From Sphingopyxis sp. HIX (GTDB taxonomy: Bacteria > Pseudomonadota > Alphaproteobacteria > Sphingomonadales > Sphingomonadaceae): DNA of 64,000 nt. The notes beneath the pieces are model-generated. The model did no database searches. It was not told the DNA's origin and worked only from the letters and a program-made list of their open reading frames with translations. The stretch spans positions 1-64,000 of the forward strand of contig NZ_LNSB01000001.1 in assembly GCF_001468285.1 (NCBI RefSeq), written 5' to 3'. Within the stretch, counting starts at the first letter, position 1. Each line of letters begins with the position of its first letter. This document shows, in pieces, positions 33,924 through 41,835 of this stretch. Made by a program: the position numbers and the translations under genes.

Positions 33924-34904
33924 TCACCCCAGCCGGTGCTCGCCCTTCACCCAGCGCACGGTGCCCGACGAGGCGCGCATCACCACCGTTTCGGTCGTCA
34001 TCACCCCGTCGCGGCGGTGCTTGACGCCGCGCAGCAGCGACCCGTCGGTCACCCCCGTCGCGGCGAAGATCACATCGCCCTTGGCGAGGTCCTCGAGGTC
34101 GTAGACGCGGTCGAGATCCTCGACGCCCCATTTGGCGGCGCGCTTGCGTTCGTCGTCGTTGCGGAACAAGAGGCGGCCCTTGAACTGCCCGCCGACGCAG
34201 CGCAGCGCCGCGGCGGCCAGCACGCCCTCGGGCGCCCCGCCCGAACCCATATAGATGTCGATATTGGTCTCGGGGTTGGTGGTCGCGATCACCCCGGCGA
34301 CGTCGCCGTCGGGGATCAGCGCGACGCCGCAGCCGAGTGCGCGCAGTTCGGCGATCATCGCCTCGTGGCGCGGGCGGTCGAGCACGCACACCATGATCTC
34401 TTTGGCGCTGCACCCCTTCTCGCGCGCCACCGCCTCGACATTCTCGCGGATGCTGTTGCCGAAATTGACGATGTTCGGCGAGTAACCCGGGCCGACCGCC
34501 AGCTTGTCCATATAGACGTCGGGGGCGTTGAGCAGGCAGCCTTCCTCGGCGATCGCCAGCACCGCCAGCGCGTTGGGGCCAGCCTTGGCGGTGATCGTCG
34601 TGCCCTCCAGCGGGTCGACCGCGATGTCGATCTTCGGGCCCTTGCCGGGCGCGTTGCCGACCTTTTCGCCGATGAACAGCATCGGCGCTTCGTCGCGCTC
34701 GCCCTCGCCGATGACGATCGTGCCGTCCATATAGAGGTCGTTGAACGCGTCGCGCATCGCCTCGACCGCGGCGGCGTCGGCCGCCTTCTCGTCGCCGCGC
34801 CCGATCAGCTTGGCGGCGGCGATCGCCGCGGCTTCGGTGACGCGCACCATTTCGAGCACGAGCACCCGGTCGAGGTTGCTGCCGGTCTTCGTCATGTCGC
34901 TCAC
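33924..34904 (-). CDS. glpX: Class II fructose-1,6-bisphosphatase (GlpX)
   Basis: A 326-residue enzyme of gluconeogenesis that removes the 1-phosphate of fructose 1,6-bisphosphate. Family signatures are VIGEGERDEAPMLFIGE, DIAVDPLEGTT, the metal and phosphate residues in LDRPRHEAMI and the GSGGAPEGVLAAAALRC segment. The length matches GlpX. The ATG at 34904 gives MSDMTKTGSNLDRVL; a second ATG three codons in is possible. The homoserine dehydrogenase gene lies 1.5 kb upstream on the same strand, separated by other genes. Confidence 0.95.
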   Translation of the reverse strand: MSDMTKTGSNLDRVLVLEMVRVTEAAAIAAAKLIGRGDEKAADAAAVEAMRDAFNDLYMDGTIVIGEGERDEAPMLFIGEKVGNAPGKGPKIDIAVDPLEGTTITAKAGPNALAVLAIAEEGCLLNAPDVYMDKLAVGPGYSPNIVNFGNSIRENVEAVAREKGCSAKEIMVCVLDRPRHEAMIAELRALGCGVALIPDGDVAGVIATTNPETNIDIYMGSGGAPEGVLAAAALRCVGGQFKGRLLFRNDDERKRAAKWGVEDLDRVYDLEDLAKGDVIFAATGVTDGSLLRGVKHRRDGVMTTETVVMRASSGTVRWVKGEHRLG

Positions 34905-34949
34905 TCTCCGTCTTTACTTGTTCCGCCCCGTCGGCATGGTGGGCGCCAT

Positions 34950-35444
34950 ATGGTCGGTAACGCCGCTTGTCGAGGAACCATCGCGCGATTCGCCGCGGCT
35001 TTCGCCGCCGCCTGTGTCGTGATCGTGACGCCGGTTGCCGCGCAGGAGGCACCCGCCGCTCCACCGAAGGTATATGGCCCGCCCGCGCCGAAGCCGCCGC
35101 GCGATGCCGAAAGCGCGGCGGCCAAGGCGAAGGAGCTGGTAGACCCGATCAAGCGCTGCAAGCCCGGCGAGGACGGCGCGATCGAAGTGTGCGGCAGCGA
35201 CACCGACCGCCACCGCCTGTCGCCCGAACTGCGCGCGATCGCCGGCATCGGTACTTCGACCAAGGACAGCATCCCGCACCAACCGGTCAGCGCGATGACG
35301 CTCGACCGCCTGCCCTATAATTGGGTGTCGATCGGCGGGCGGATGAAGCCGGGCCCCGAATATAATCATCTCTACGAAATGGCGAAGCGCGCGACCGACC
35401 CCGACACCGGCGTGCCGCCGCCGCCCGCCGAGGAAGAACCCTAG
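34950..35444 (+). CDS. Secreted hypothetical protein
   Basis: A 164-residue protein with a signal peptide (TIARFAAAFAAACVVIVTPVAA, cut after AQ) and a Pro/Lys-rich mature N-terminus. A pair of cysteines, KRCKPGEDGAIEVCGSD, may form a disulfide. The C-terminus is proline-rich. No family comes to mind. I start at ATG 34950, because everything upstream in this frame is antisense to glpX. Its stop overlaps that of the convergent membrane protein gene (shared CTAG, 35441-35444). Confidence 0.65.
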   Translation: MVGNAACRGTIARFAAAFAAACVVIVTPVAAQEAPAAPPKVYGPPAPKPPRDAESAAAKAKELVDPIKRCKPGEDGAIEVCGSDTDRHRLSPELRAIAGIGTSTKDSIPHQPVSAMTLDRLPYNWVSIGGRMKPGPEYNHLYEMAKRATDPDTGVPPPPAEEEP

Positions 35445-36274
35445 GCGAAGACCTCGGCCGCCGACACGCCCGGCTGCGCCGCGCGGTAGAGACCGGCGGG
35501 GATCAATATCTGCGCCAGGAAATAGAGCGCGAACAGCAGCACCCAGCCGAGGCTCATCAGCATTTCGAGCGCGCCGCCCGGGGCATTGGTCATGATGATC
35601 GCGCCGTGCAGCCCCGCGAGCGCGGCGAAGAGCAGGGTGAAGACCAAGCCGTAGAGAAGATAGAAGCCATAGATGCGCCACTGCGCCGGCCGCGTCAGGC
35701 GCCACGATTCGACGAACGCCGACACCGGCTCCAGCTTGCCGCGCGCGCCCATGATTGCCCCTGCGAGGCACAGCCGCGCGCCGATCCAGCCGCCGACGAG
35801 CGAGAGGAGGAAGCGATAGACTTCGAGCGCAATGCCGACCCCGCCGGTGCCCCGCGCCACCGTCTCGAAGCCGATCAGGATCAGCGGCAGCACCGCGATC
35901 AGCCCGACGGCGACGGCCAGCACGCTGTTGGCGAGCAGATAGGCGAAGCCCGCGACCATCCCGTACATCAGCTCGCTGATATAGCCCTCGCGCATCTCGG
36001 TCAGGATCGCGTTCCACGTCGCCAGCATCGCGCCCGCGGCGATGACCGCGACGATGCCCAAGAGGTAGAGCGGCCCGGTGATCGACCCGCCGACGCGATA
36101 GGTCCAGGGGTCGGAAACGATCGCCATCAGCGTGCGCAGGCTGAAGATCGGCTCGCTCGACAGCAGCAGAAAGGGCACGGCGACGCCCAAGGCGGTATAG
36201 ACCAGCAGCGCCTGCCAATGCTCGCCCGCCAGCCGGCGCGCCTCGCCCAGCCCGCGCCCGATCCCGATGTCCAT
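35441..36274 (-). CDS. Polytopic membrane protein of unknown function
   Basis: A 277-residue protein with about six hydrophobic spans (for example LLVYTALGVAVPFLLL, LLGIVAVIAAGAMLAT, SVLAVAVGLIAVLPLILIGF and YGFYLLYGLVFTLLFAALAG). It looks like the glycerophosphoryl-type or DUF975-like membrane proteins found in alphaproteobacteria, but I cannot place it in a family with confidence. I take ATG 36274 as the start because it gives MDIGIGRGLGEARR, an amphipathic lead into the first span, and AAAGGGGGG lies upstream. It stands alone between an inverted repeat and the secreted protein gene. Confidence 0.68.
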   Translation of the reverse strand: MDIGIGRGLGEARRLAGEHWQALLVYTALGVAVPFLLLSSEPIFSLRTLMAIVSDPWTYRVGGSITGPLYLLGIVAVIAAGAMLATWNAILTEMREGYISELMYGMVAGFAYLLANSVLAVAVGLIAVLPLILIGFETVARGTGGVGIALEVYRFLLSLVGGWIGARLCLAGAIMGARGKLEPVSAFVESWRLTRPAQWRIYGFYLLYGLVFTLLFAALAGLHGAIIMTNAPGGALEMLMSLGWVLLFALYFLAQILIPAGLYRAAQPGVSAAEVFA

Positions 36275-36335
36275 GAAAACGCCCCCCTTTGTTCCCCGCA
36301 CCATGGGTAACAGGGGTGCGCGTTATTTCAAGGTC

Positions 36336-36401
36336 GTGTTCCCCGGCGAAAGCCGGGGCCCAGTTGTATCGCCATGGGCCCCGGCTTTCGCCGGGGAACA
36401 C
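36336..36401. repeat. Intergenic inverted repeat after hom
   Basis: GTGTTCCCCGGCGAAAGCC and its complement face each other at the ends of a 66-base unit whose arms of about 27 bases each contain a smaller CCCCGGC-GAAA-GCCGGGG hairpin. It begins at the stop codon of hom and probably serves as the transcript end. It has the same design as the 33803 repeat but a different sequence. Confidence 0.65.
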
Positions 36402-37720
36402 TACAACGCCAGGATCGGCATATGCATCGGCGCGCCGACGACATGGTCCGACGCCGCCAGCGTCGCCAGCGCCATGGCGATCGCGCGCGCGGGGCCTTCG
36501 TGCGTGACGATGGCGATCACCACGCCGTCCTGGTCGTCGGTGCCGCGCTGGATGAAGCTTTCGATCGACACCCCGGCGTCGCGCATCGCGGTCGCGATCT
36601 CGGCGAGCACGCCGATGCGGTCCTCGACCACCAGCCGGACATAATGTTTGCCGACGCGCGCGCCGGCGTCGGCCTTGGGCGCCTGGTCGAGCGCGTCGAC
36701 GGGCATCGCAAAGGCGGGGCCATATTCGTCGCGCGCGATGTCGATGATGTCCGCGACGATCGCCGACGCGGTCGGCCCCGCGCCCGCGCCCGCGCCCTCG
36801 AAGAACAGCCGCCCGACAAAATTGCCCTCGGCGACGACGGCGTTCAATGCGCCGGGAACATAAGCGAGCGGATGGTCGGCGGGGACGAGGCACGGCTGGA
36901 CATGCTGATAGAGCGCCTGTCCGTCGCGCTCGGCCATGCCGATCAGGCGGACGCGGTGGCCGAGCGCCTCGGCCTCGCGGATGTCGGCGGCGATCAGGTC
37001 GCGGATGCCGCCCGTCGCGACCGCGTCGATGTCGAGCCTGGTCCCGAAGCACAATGCCGCCAGGATCGACAATTTGTGCGCCGCGTCGATGCCATCGACG
37101 TCGAAGGTCGGGTCGGCCTCGGCATAGCCCTCGGCCTGCGCCGCGGCGAGCGCGTCGGCGAAACTCGCGCCGTTCCGCTCCATCTGCGTCAGGATATAAT
37201 TGCAGGTGCCGTTGAGGATGCCATAGACGCGCGCAATCTCGTTCGCCGACGCACCCTCGCGAATCGCCTTGATGACGGGGATGCCCCCCGCGACCGCGGC
37301 TTCATATTTCAGCGGCGTGTCCTTCGCCTCGGCGAGCCGCGCGAGGTCCAGCCCGTGATGCGCGATCATCGCCTTGTTCGCCGTGACCAGCGCCTTGCCC
37401 GCGCCGAGCGTGTGCCGCGCGAGCGTCAGCGCCATGCCGTCGGCACCGCCGATCATCTCGACGACGACGTCGACGTCGTCGGCATTGACCAGCGCTTCGA
37501 GGTCGTCTTCCCAGCGATAGGGCGAGAGATCGACCCCGCGGTCCTTGTGGCGGTCGCGCGCCGACAGCGCGACGATCTCGACCGCCCGCCCCGCGCGCCT
37601 TGCAATCAGCTCGCGGTTCGCCTGCAACAGCTTGACGACCCCGCCGCCGACGACGCCGAGCCCCGCGAGCGCGACGCGCAGCGGCGGACGGGGGGCAGCG
37701 GGGGCAGGGGAAGGCGACAT
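36401..37720 (-). CDS. hom: Homoserine dehydrogenase
   Basis: A 439-residue oxidoreductase reducing aspartate semialdehyde to homoserine in the threonine and methionine pathways. It has the Rossmann motif GLGVVGGGVVKLL near residue 17, the catalytic-domain signatures VTANKAMIAHHG, YEAAVAGGIPVIKAIREG and NGTCNYIL, and a C-terminal ACT domain (YVRLVVEDRIGVLAEIATAM) that normally confers threonine feedback. Length and domain order are standard for the monofunctional enzyme. Confidence 0.96.
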   Translation of the reverse strand: MSPSPAPAAPRPPLRVALAGLGVVGGGVVKLLQANRELIARRAGRAVEIVALSARDRHKDRGVDLSPYRWEDDLEALVNADDVDVVVEMIGGADGMALTLARHTLGAGKALVTANKAMIAHHGLDLARLAEAKDTPLKYEAAVAGGIPVIKAIREGASANEIARVYGILNGTCNYILTQMERNGASFADALAAAQAEGYAEADPTFDVDGIDAAHKLSILAALCFGTRLDIDAVATGGIRDLIAADIREAEALGHRVRLIGMAERDGQALYQHVQPCLVPADHPLAYVPGALNAVVAEGNFVGRLFFEGAGAGAGPTASAIVADIIDIARDEYGPAFAMPVDALDQAPKADAGARVGKHYVRLVVEDRIGVLAEIATAMRDAGVSIESFIQRGTDDQDGVVIAIVTHEGPARAIAMALATLAASDHVVGAPMHMPILAL

Positions 37721-37805
37721 GCAGGCACTCCTATATATGATGCCTGCGCCCCTATCGGCTTTTCGCGCTGAAACAAGCTGTCTGTTTCCGCTGCGCGGAA
37801 ACGCG

Positions 37806-37885
37806 CGGCACCGGCCCGCTCCCCCACCCGGCCTCCCTAGGTTACTATCGTTGGGGAGGTCGGGTGGGGGAGCGGGCCGGTGCCG
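37806..37885. repeat. Long intergenic inverted repeat
   Basis: Two arms of about 32 bp, CGGCACCGGCCCGCTCCCCC at the left end and its complement at the right end, with one mismatched pair and a 16-base loop. It lies in the 210 bases between hom and the secreted hypothetical gene. No T-run and no coding capacity are visible. It could block readthrough between these same-strand genes or be a mobile palindrome. Confidence 0.65.
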
Positions 37886-37931
37886 CCTTCGCCGTCAGGC
37901 GAAGAGAGATAACTGCGGCCCTAGCTCGGCT

Positions 37932-38813
37932 TTATCCCACCGGTGGCTTGCGCGTGCGCGTGCAGTCGCCGAGCGCGCCGAGCACGACCGCATAGTCCGA
38001 CGCCGCCTTGCGCTGGCCGGCGGCGTCGGTGCCCTTGAGCTTGCTCATCGGCAGCTGGCGCGGCAGCCCGCAGGCGAGGCGGTACCAGGCGAGCGTGTCG
38101 CGCGGCGGCACCGCGGCCGACCCGTCGACGATCTCGCCGAACGCCGCGGCCCAGCGCCGCGATCCGTCGGCGCTGGTCAGGATCGTCAGCGACATCGGCT
38201 CGCCCGTCGCGGTGTTGAAGAACAATTGCGTCTCGCCCTCGCCGGGGAGCGAGCCGGGGACGTGATATCCGTTGTCGACCCCGGTGATCGCCGGCGGCGC
38301 GCCGGGCTTGACCAGCTCGGTCAGGATCGCGCGCAGCCGCGCCTCGGCCGCGGGGTCCCACGGCAGCTGCGCGTCGGGCGCGACCAGCCGGACGCTGCCG
38401 GTGTTGCTGCTCCCCGCCGTGGCGCCGGCGACGGGCCGCGCGAAGAGCAGCAGCGGCTGCTTCTTCTTGAGCTTGACCGGCTTGCCGTTCGCGGCGTTGG
38501 GCAGGTCGACCAGGTAAGCGATGCGCGCGGCGAGCGGGCCGCTGCCGCGAATCAGGCTGATCACGTCGGCCTCGACATAGAATCGGCTGTGCCCCGCCGC
38601 GACGCCCGGCGCGCGTTCGGGCTTGAGCACGCTGGCCGAGGCGACGCGCGCATGGATCGCCATCGGCGCGGCGGTGGCGAGGTCGGCGACGTCGGCATAG
38701 CTGTACGGGCTGGCGGGCGTCGCCGCCGCCGGCGCCTGCATCGCCGAAACGGCCGGGATTCCAGCAGTTAAGCCCGTCAGGGCGGCGATTGCGGCGGGGA
38801 GGAGGATACGCAT
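37932..38813 (-). CDS. Secreted hypothetical protein
   Basis: A 293-residue protein with a signal peptide (MRILLPAAIAALTGLTAGIPAVSA). The mature protein is beta-rich and Ala/Pro-biased, has one cysteine pair near the C-terminus (RLACGLP and LGDCTR), and otherwise carries no motif I recognise. The ATG at 38813 is chosen because AAGGA lies six bases upstream and the signal peptide begins there. It is divergent from the TonB operon across 267 bases in which I find no Fur-box-like element. Confidence 0.65.
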   Translation of the reverse strand: MRILLPAAIAALTGLTAGIPAVSAMQAPAAATPASPYSYADVADLATAAPMAIHARVASASVLKPERAPGVAAGHSRFYVEADVISLIRGSGPLAARIAYLVDLPNAANGKPVKLKKKQPLLLFARPVAGATAGSSNTGSVRLVAPDAQLPWDPAAEARLRAILTELVKPGAPPAITGVDNGYHVPGSLPGEGETQLFFNTATGEPMSLTILTSADGSRRWAAAFGEIVDGSAAVPPRDTLAWYRLACGLPRQLPMSKLKGTDAAGQRKAASDYAVVLGALGDCTRTRKPPVG

Positions 38814-39080
38814 GCTTGGTCCTTTTTGCTCTGTCTCTGACACCGGTTGACCCGGCGGCGTGCCATCATGGCGCGCCCCACATTAACCGCTGATAAAGGG
38901 TTTGCGAACTCGCCGCCACCGCGATAGGACGTGCGACGAAGCGGCCGGTAAGAACAGAACAGCCGGTCGCTAGCCCGCCGGGTCTGCGGAACGCATCGGA
39001 AAACATCCGGGCATTTGGCAACTTCCCCCCGACGGTATGGATTGGTGTCAGGATGATCTAGCAAGGAGCGTCGTCCCTGA

Positions 39081-39737
39081 ATGGCTTATGGTGATAATGT
39101 CGACCCTAAAAACAGGGTAGTGGCAATCGTCTTGGTCGGTCTGTTCACCGCTGTTCTGGGCTATGGCCTGGTCAACGGCTTGAACATCAGCATCGTCAAG
39201 AAGCTTGCCGAGAAATTGGACGTGGTGGACGTCGAAGAGCCGCCGCCGCCCGAGGAGCCGCCGCCGCCGCCGCCGCCGGACAATGTCCTGCCGCCGCCGC
39301 CGCCGGTCGTGACTCCGCCGTCGCCGATTCCGCCGCCGGTGAGCACGAACACCGTGCAGTCGGTGCCGACTCCGCCGCGGCTTCCGCCGCCGCCGGTCTA
39401 CACGCCGCCCGCTCCGCCGGCGCCGCCGCCGGCTCCGGATCTCAGCGCACAGGGTACGCCGCGCGGCAACCCGGGCCGCTGGGCGACCAACGACGACTAT
39501 CCGGCCCGTGCCATGCGCGAGGAGCGTGAGGGGACGACCGGGTTCCGCGTGACCTATAACGCCGAAGGCCGCATCACGTCGTGCGACGTGACCGCATCGA
39601 GCGGCCATGCCGACCTCGATGCCGAGACCTGCAAGCTCATCACGCGCCGCGGCCGTTTCAACCCGGGCAAGGACCGTGCGGGCAACCCCACGGGCGGCCA
39701 ATACAGCAATCGTATCCGGTGGCAGATTCCGCGCTGA
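39081..39737 (+). CDS. tonB: TonB family energy transducer
   Basis: A 218-residue periplasm-spanning protein. One N-terminal span (VVAIVLVGLFTAVLGYGLV) is followed by a proline-rich rod (about residues 53-118, runs of PPPPP and PPAPPAPPP) and a C-terminal TonB domain (YPARAMREEREGTTGFRVTY, then SGHADLDAETCKL). It carries energy from ExbB/ExbD to outer-membrane receptors. It heads an operon with one exbB and two exbD genes. The repetitive CCGCCG stretch coding the rod is prone to slippage. Confidence 0.93.
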   Translation: MAYGDNVDPKNRVVAIVLVGLFTAVLGYGLVNGLNISIVKKLAEKLDVVDVEEPPPPEEPPPPPPPDNVLPPPPPVVTPPSPIPPPVSTNTVQSVPTPPRLPPPPVYTPPAPPAPPPAPDLSAQGTPRGNPGRWATNDDYPARAMREEREGTTGFRVTYNAEGRITSCDVTASSGHADLDAETCKLITRRGRFNPGKDRAGNPTGGQYSNRIRWQIPR

Positions 39738-39804
39738 TCGGCGCAGGGTTCGGCCTCCATATCCAAGTTTCTCGATTTTCGGACTTTGAGAGGGAATTTC
39801 CAGT

Positions 39805-40611
39805 ATGTTTAATCTGATCGCAAATGCAGCTGCTGCCGCTCCCGCGGCGGCCCACGACGCCGGCCTCAGCCTGATGCCCGCATCGATGTGCGTGAAGGAA
39901 GAGGGTCAGAGCCCCTATGGTCTCGTCCCCGCGCTCTGTGAAGGCGGCGTCGTCTCGCAGCTGACCTTCCTCATCCTGCTGATCATGTTCGTCGGCACGC
40001 TCTACATCCTGTTCACCAAGCTGTTCGAACAGAATAAGGTGATGAACCAGGGCAAGGCCGTCGACGCCAATTTCTGGCGCGCCCCGACCCTCGCCGAAGG
40101 TGCGGCGAAGCTCGAAAAGAACAGTGCCTATCGCCAGGTCGTCGAAGACGGTCTGCGCGCCAACGAAGAGCATAACAAGCTCACCGACCCCGTCGAAGCC
40201 CACGACTGGATGCACGGCACGCTCGAGCGTTCGCAGAACCACATCAACTCGAAGCTCAACGGCGGCCTCGCCTTCCTCGCGACCGTGGGTTCGACCGCGC
40301 CGTTCGTCGGCCTGTTCGGTACCGTTATCGGTATTCTGCGCGCCCTCGTGAAGATCGGTGCGTCGGGTCAGGCCTCGATCGACACCGTCGCCGGTCCGGT
40401 TGGTGAAGCGCTCATCATGACCGCCATCGGTCTGATCGTGGCGGTTCCCGCGGTGCTCGCGTTCAACTGGCTGCAGAGCCGCAACAAGGCGATCGCCCGC
40501 CGTCTGTCGACCTTCTCGAACGACGTTCTGGGCTCGATCATGTCGGGCGGCCAGGTGAAGCCGGTGACCCCGGCGGCCAAGGCCGCTGCCCCGGCCGCGC
40601 CGAAGAAGTAA
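39805..40611 (+). CDS. exbB: MotA/TolQ/ExbB proton channel protein
   Basis: A 268-residue inner-membrane channel subunit. Three spans are visible: residues about 52-72 (LTFLILLIMFVGTLYILF), 155-180 and 196-220. The family signature GLFGTVIGILRALVKIG followed by GPVGEALIMTAIGLIVAVPAVLAFNW is intact. The N-terminal extension with two cysteines (MCVKEEG and ALCEGG) is longer than in enteric ExbB, and the C-terminus ends in an Ala/Pro/Lys tail. With the ExbD proteins it uses the proton gradient to drive TonB. Confidence 0.94.
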   Translation: MFNLIANAAAAAPAAAHDAGLSLMPASMCVKEEGQSPYGLVPALCEGGVVSQLTFLILLIMFVGTLYILFTKLFEQNKVMNQGKAVDANFWRAPTLAEGAAKLEKNSAYRQVVEDGLRANEEHNKLTDPVEAHDWMHGTLERSQNHINSKLNGGLAFLATVGSTAPFVGLFGTVIGILRALVKIGASGQASIDTVAGPVGEALIMTAIGLIVAVPAVLAFNWLQSRNKAIARRLSTFSNDVLGSIMSGGQVKPVTPAAKAAAPAAPKK

Positions 40612-40705
40612 GATCGGCAATCCGGCGCCCGTCGCCGCCGCCTCCGGGCGGCGCTTCGGGGGCCGGATCGTCCCATGAAACAATTTGTGACAGGATGCTG
40701 ATCCT

Positions 40706-41227
40706 ATGTCGATGAGTGTAGGCGAAAGCGGTGGCGAAGACGCCCCGATGTCCGAAATCAACACGACGCCGCTCGTGGACATCATGCTTGTGTTGCTCAT
40801 CATCTTCCTCATCACGGTTCCCGTGGTGTTGGAAACGGTGAACCTCAAGCTGCCCGATGTGGCGTTCGAAGTGACGACGACGAAGCCCGAAAACGTGTTG
40901 CTCTCGGTCCGTTCTGCGGACACCGACGGCGACGGCGAACCCAATCCCGAAAGCACCGCATGCGAGGTCTATTGGGGCCAGACCCCGGTCGATTCGAAGG
41001 TGCTGCTGGAACGCGGGCAAAAGAAGCTCGAAGACCTGATCGCCGACATCGGCGGGGTCGAGAACATCACCGAGGAAAATTTCCCCGAAGTGCACGTCCG
41101 CGGCGACGTCAACACGCCGTACCAGTGCATCGGCGGGGTGATCTACACGATGCAGTTTGCCGGCTTCCAGAAGATCGGGTTCATTTCCGAACCGGCTCCT
41201 GGTTCGGGCACCGTGGGCCGCCTGTAA
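40706..41227 (+). CDS. exbD: ExbD/TolR family protein (first of two)
   Basis: A 173-residue protein with the ExbD N-terminus SEINTTPLVDIMLVLLIIFLIT, whose aspartate is the proton-carrying residue, then a periplasmic domain. It is longer than the second copy because of an inserted acidic loop (ADTDGDGEPNPE) and two cysteines. It lies 94 bases after exbB. Tandem exbD genes are usual in this group and in Xanthomonas, where the second is needed only for some substrates. Confidence 0.93.
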   Translation: MSMSVGESGGEDAPMSEINTTPLVDIMLVLLIIFLITVPVVLETVNLKLPDVAFEVTTTKPENVLLSVRSADTDGDGEPNPESTACEVYWGQTPVDSKVLLERGQKKLEDLIADIGGVENITEENFPEVHVRGDVNTPYQCIGGVIYTMQFAGFQKIGFISEPAPGSGTVGRL

Positions 41228-41259
41228 GGCACCCCGGCCAGTTATGAAGGAATAATCCT

Positions 41260-41685
41260 ATGTCCATGGCCGTTGGCGATCGGGACGAAAATGAACCGAT
41301 GATGGATATGAACACGACGCCGTTGATCGACGTCATGCTCGTGCTCCTCATCATGTTCATCATCACCATCCCGGTCCAGACCCACGCGGTGAAGATCGAC
41401 CTTCCGGTTCCGACCGATGCCGAAAGCAATGTCGATCCGGAAAAGAACAAGGTGATGATCGACCCCGCGGGGACGATCACTTGGAACGGCACGCCGGTCG
41501 ACCTGGCGCAGCTCGAAAATTATCTGCTCCAGACCAAGGCGCTGCCGGTCGAGCCCGAACTTCAGGTTCAGCCCGACCCCTATGCCCGCTACATCGTGGT
41601 CGACCGCGTGATGGCGGTGATCAAGCGCAGCGGCGTCGGCAAGCTCGGCTTCGTCGGCAACGAACAATATGCGCGCGTCTTCTGA
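41260..41685 (+). CDS. exbD: ExbD/TolR family protein (second of two)
   Basis: A 141-residue protein with the same membrane motif (MDMNTTPLIDVMLVLLIMFI) and a compact periplasmic domain (VMAVIKRSGVGKLGFVG). It is of standard ExbD length and lacks the acidic insert of the first copy. Thirty-two bases separate the two genes and a strong terminator follows, so tonB-exbB-exbD-exbD is one transcription unit. Confidence 0.93.
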   Translation: MSMAVGDRDENEPMMDMNTTPLIDVMLVLLIMFIITIPVQTHAVKIDLPVPTDAESNVDPEKNKVMIDPAGTITWNGTPVDLAQLENYLLQTKALPVEPELQVQPDPYARYIVVDRVMAVIKRSGVGKLGFVGNEQYARVF

Positions 41686-41711
41686 TCGCTGATCGGACCG
41701 CGTGAAAAGGC

Positions 41712-41748
41712 AAGGGCCGCGAAGCAATTCGCGGCCCTTTTCCTTTGC
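41712..41748 (+). terminator. Intrinsic terminator of the TonB operon
   Basis: A perfect 12-bp stem, AAGGGCCGCGAA with TTCGCGGCCCTT, around the loop GCAA, followed directly by TTTTCCTTT. It lies 27 bases after the last exbD gene. Confidence 0.9.
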
Positions 41749-41835
41749 GCGGTTTGGCTTTAAACGCGCACACTCTCTCCGCAGGACCCGCCTTCGCGCG
41801 CCGGTCCGCTCCACCAAAGCAAGAGGCTTCGAAGC

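Noticed and set aside
33936-34949. Upstream extension of the secreted protein gene at 34950, running in frame through the glpX region
   Set aside because: The extension is entirely antisense to glpX, while a signal peptide starts at 34950.
38814-39080. Search for a Fur or other iron-response box before tonB
   Set aside because: I find no acceptable match to a GATAATGATAATC-like inverted repeat in the 267-base gap.
39240-39440. CCGCCG-rich stretch considered as a tandem repeat or CRISPR-like array
   Set aside because: It encodes the proline-rich rod of TonB in frame. No other direct-repeat-plus-spacer pattern is seen in the window, so there is no CRISPR array.
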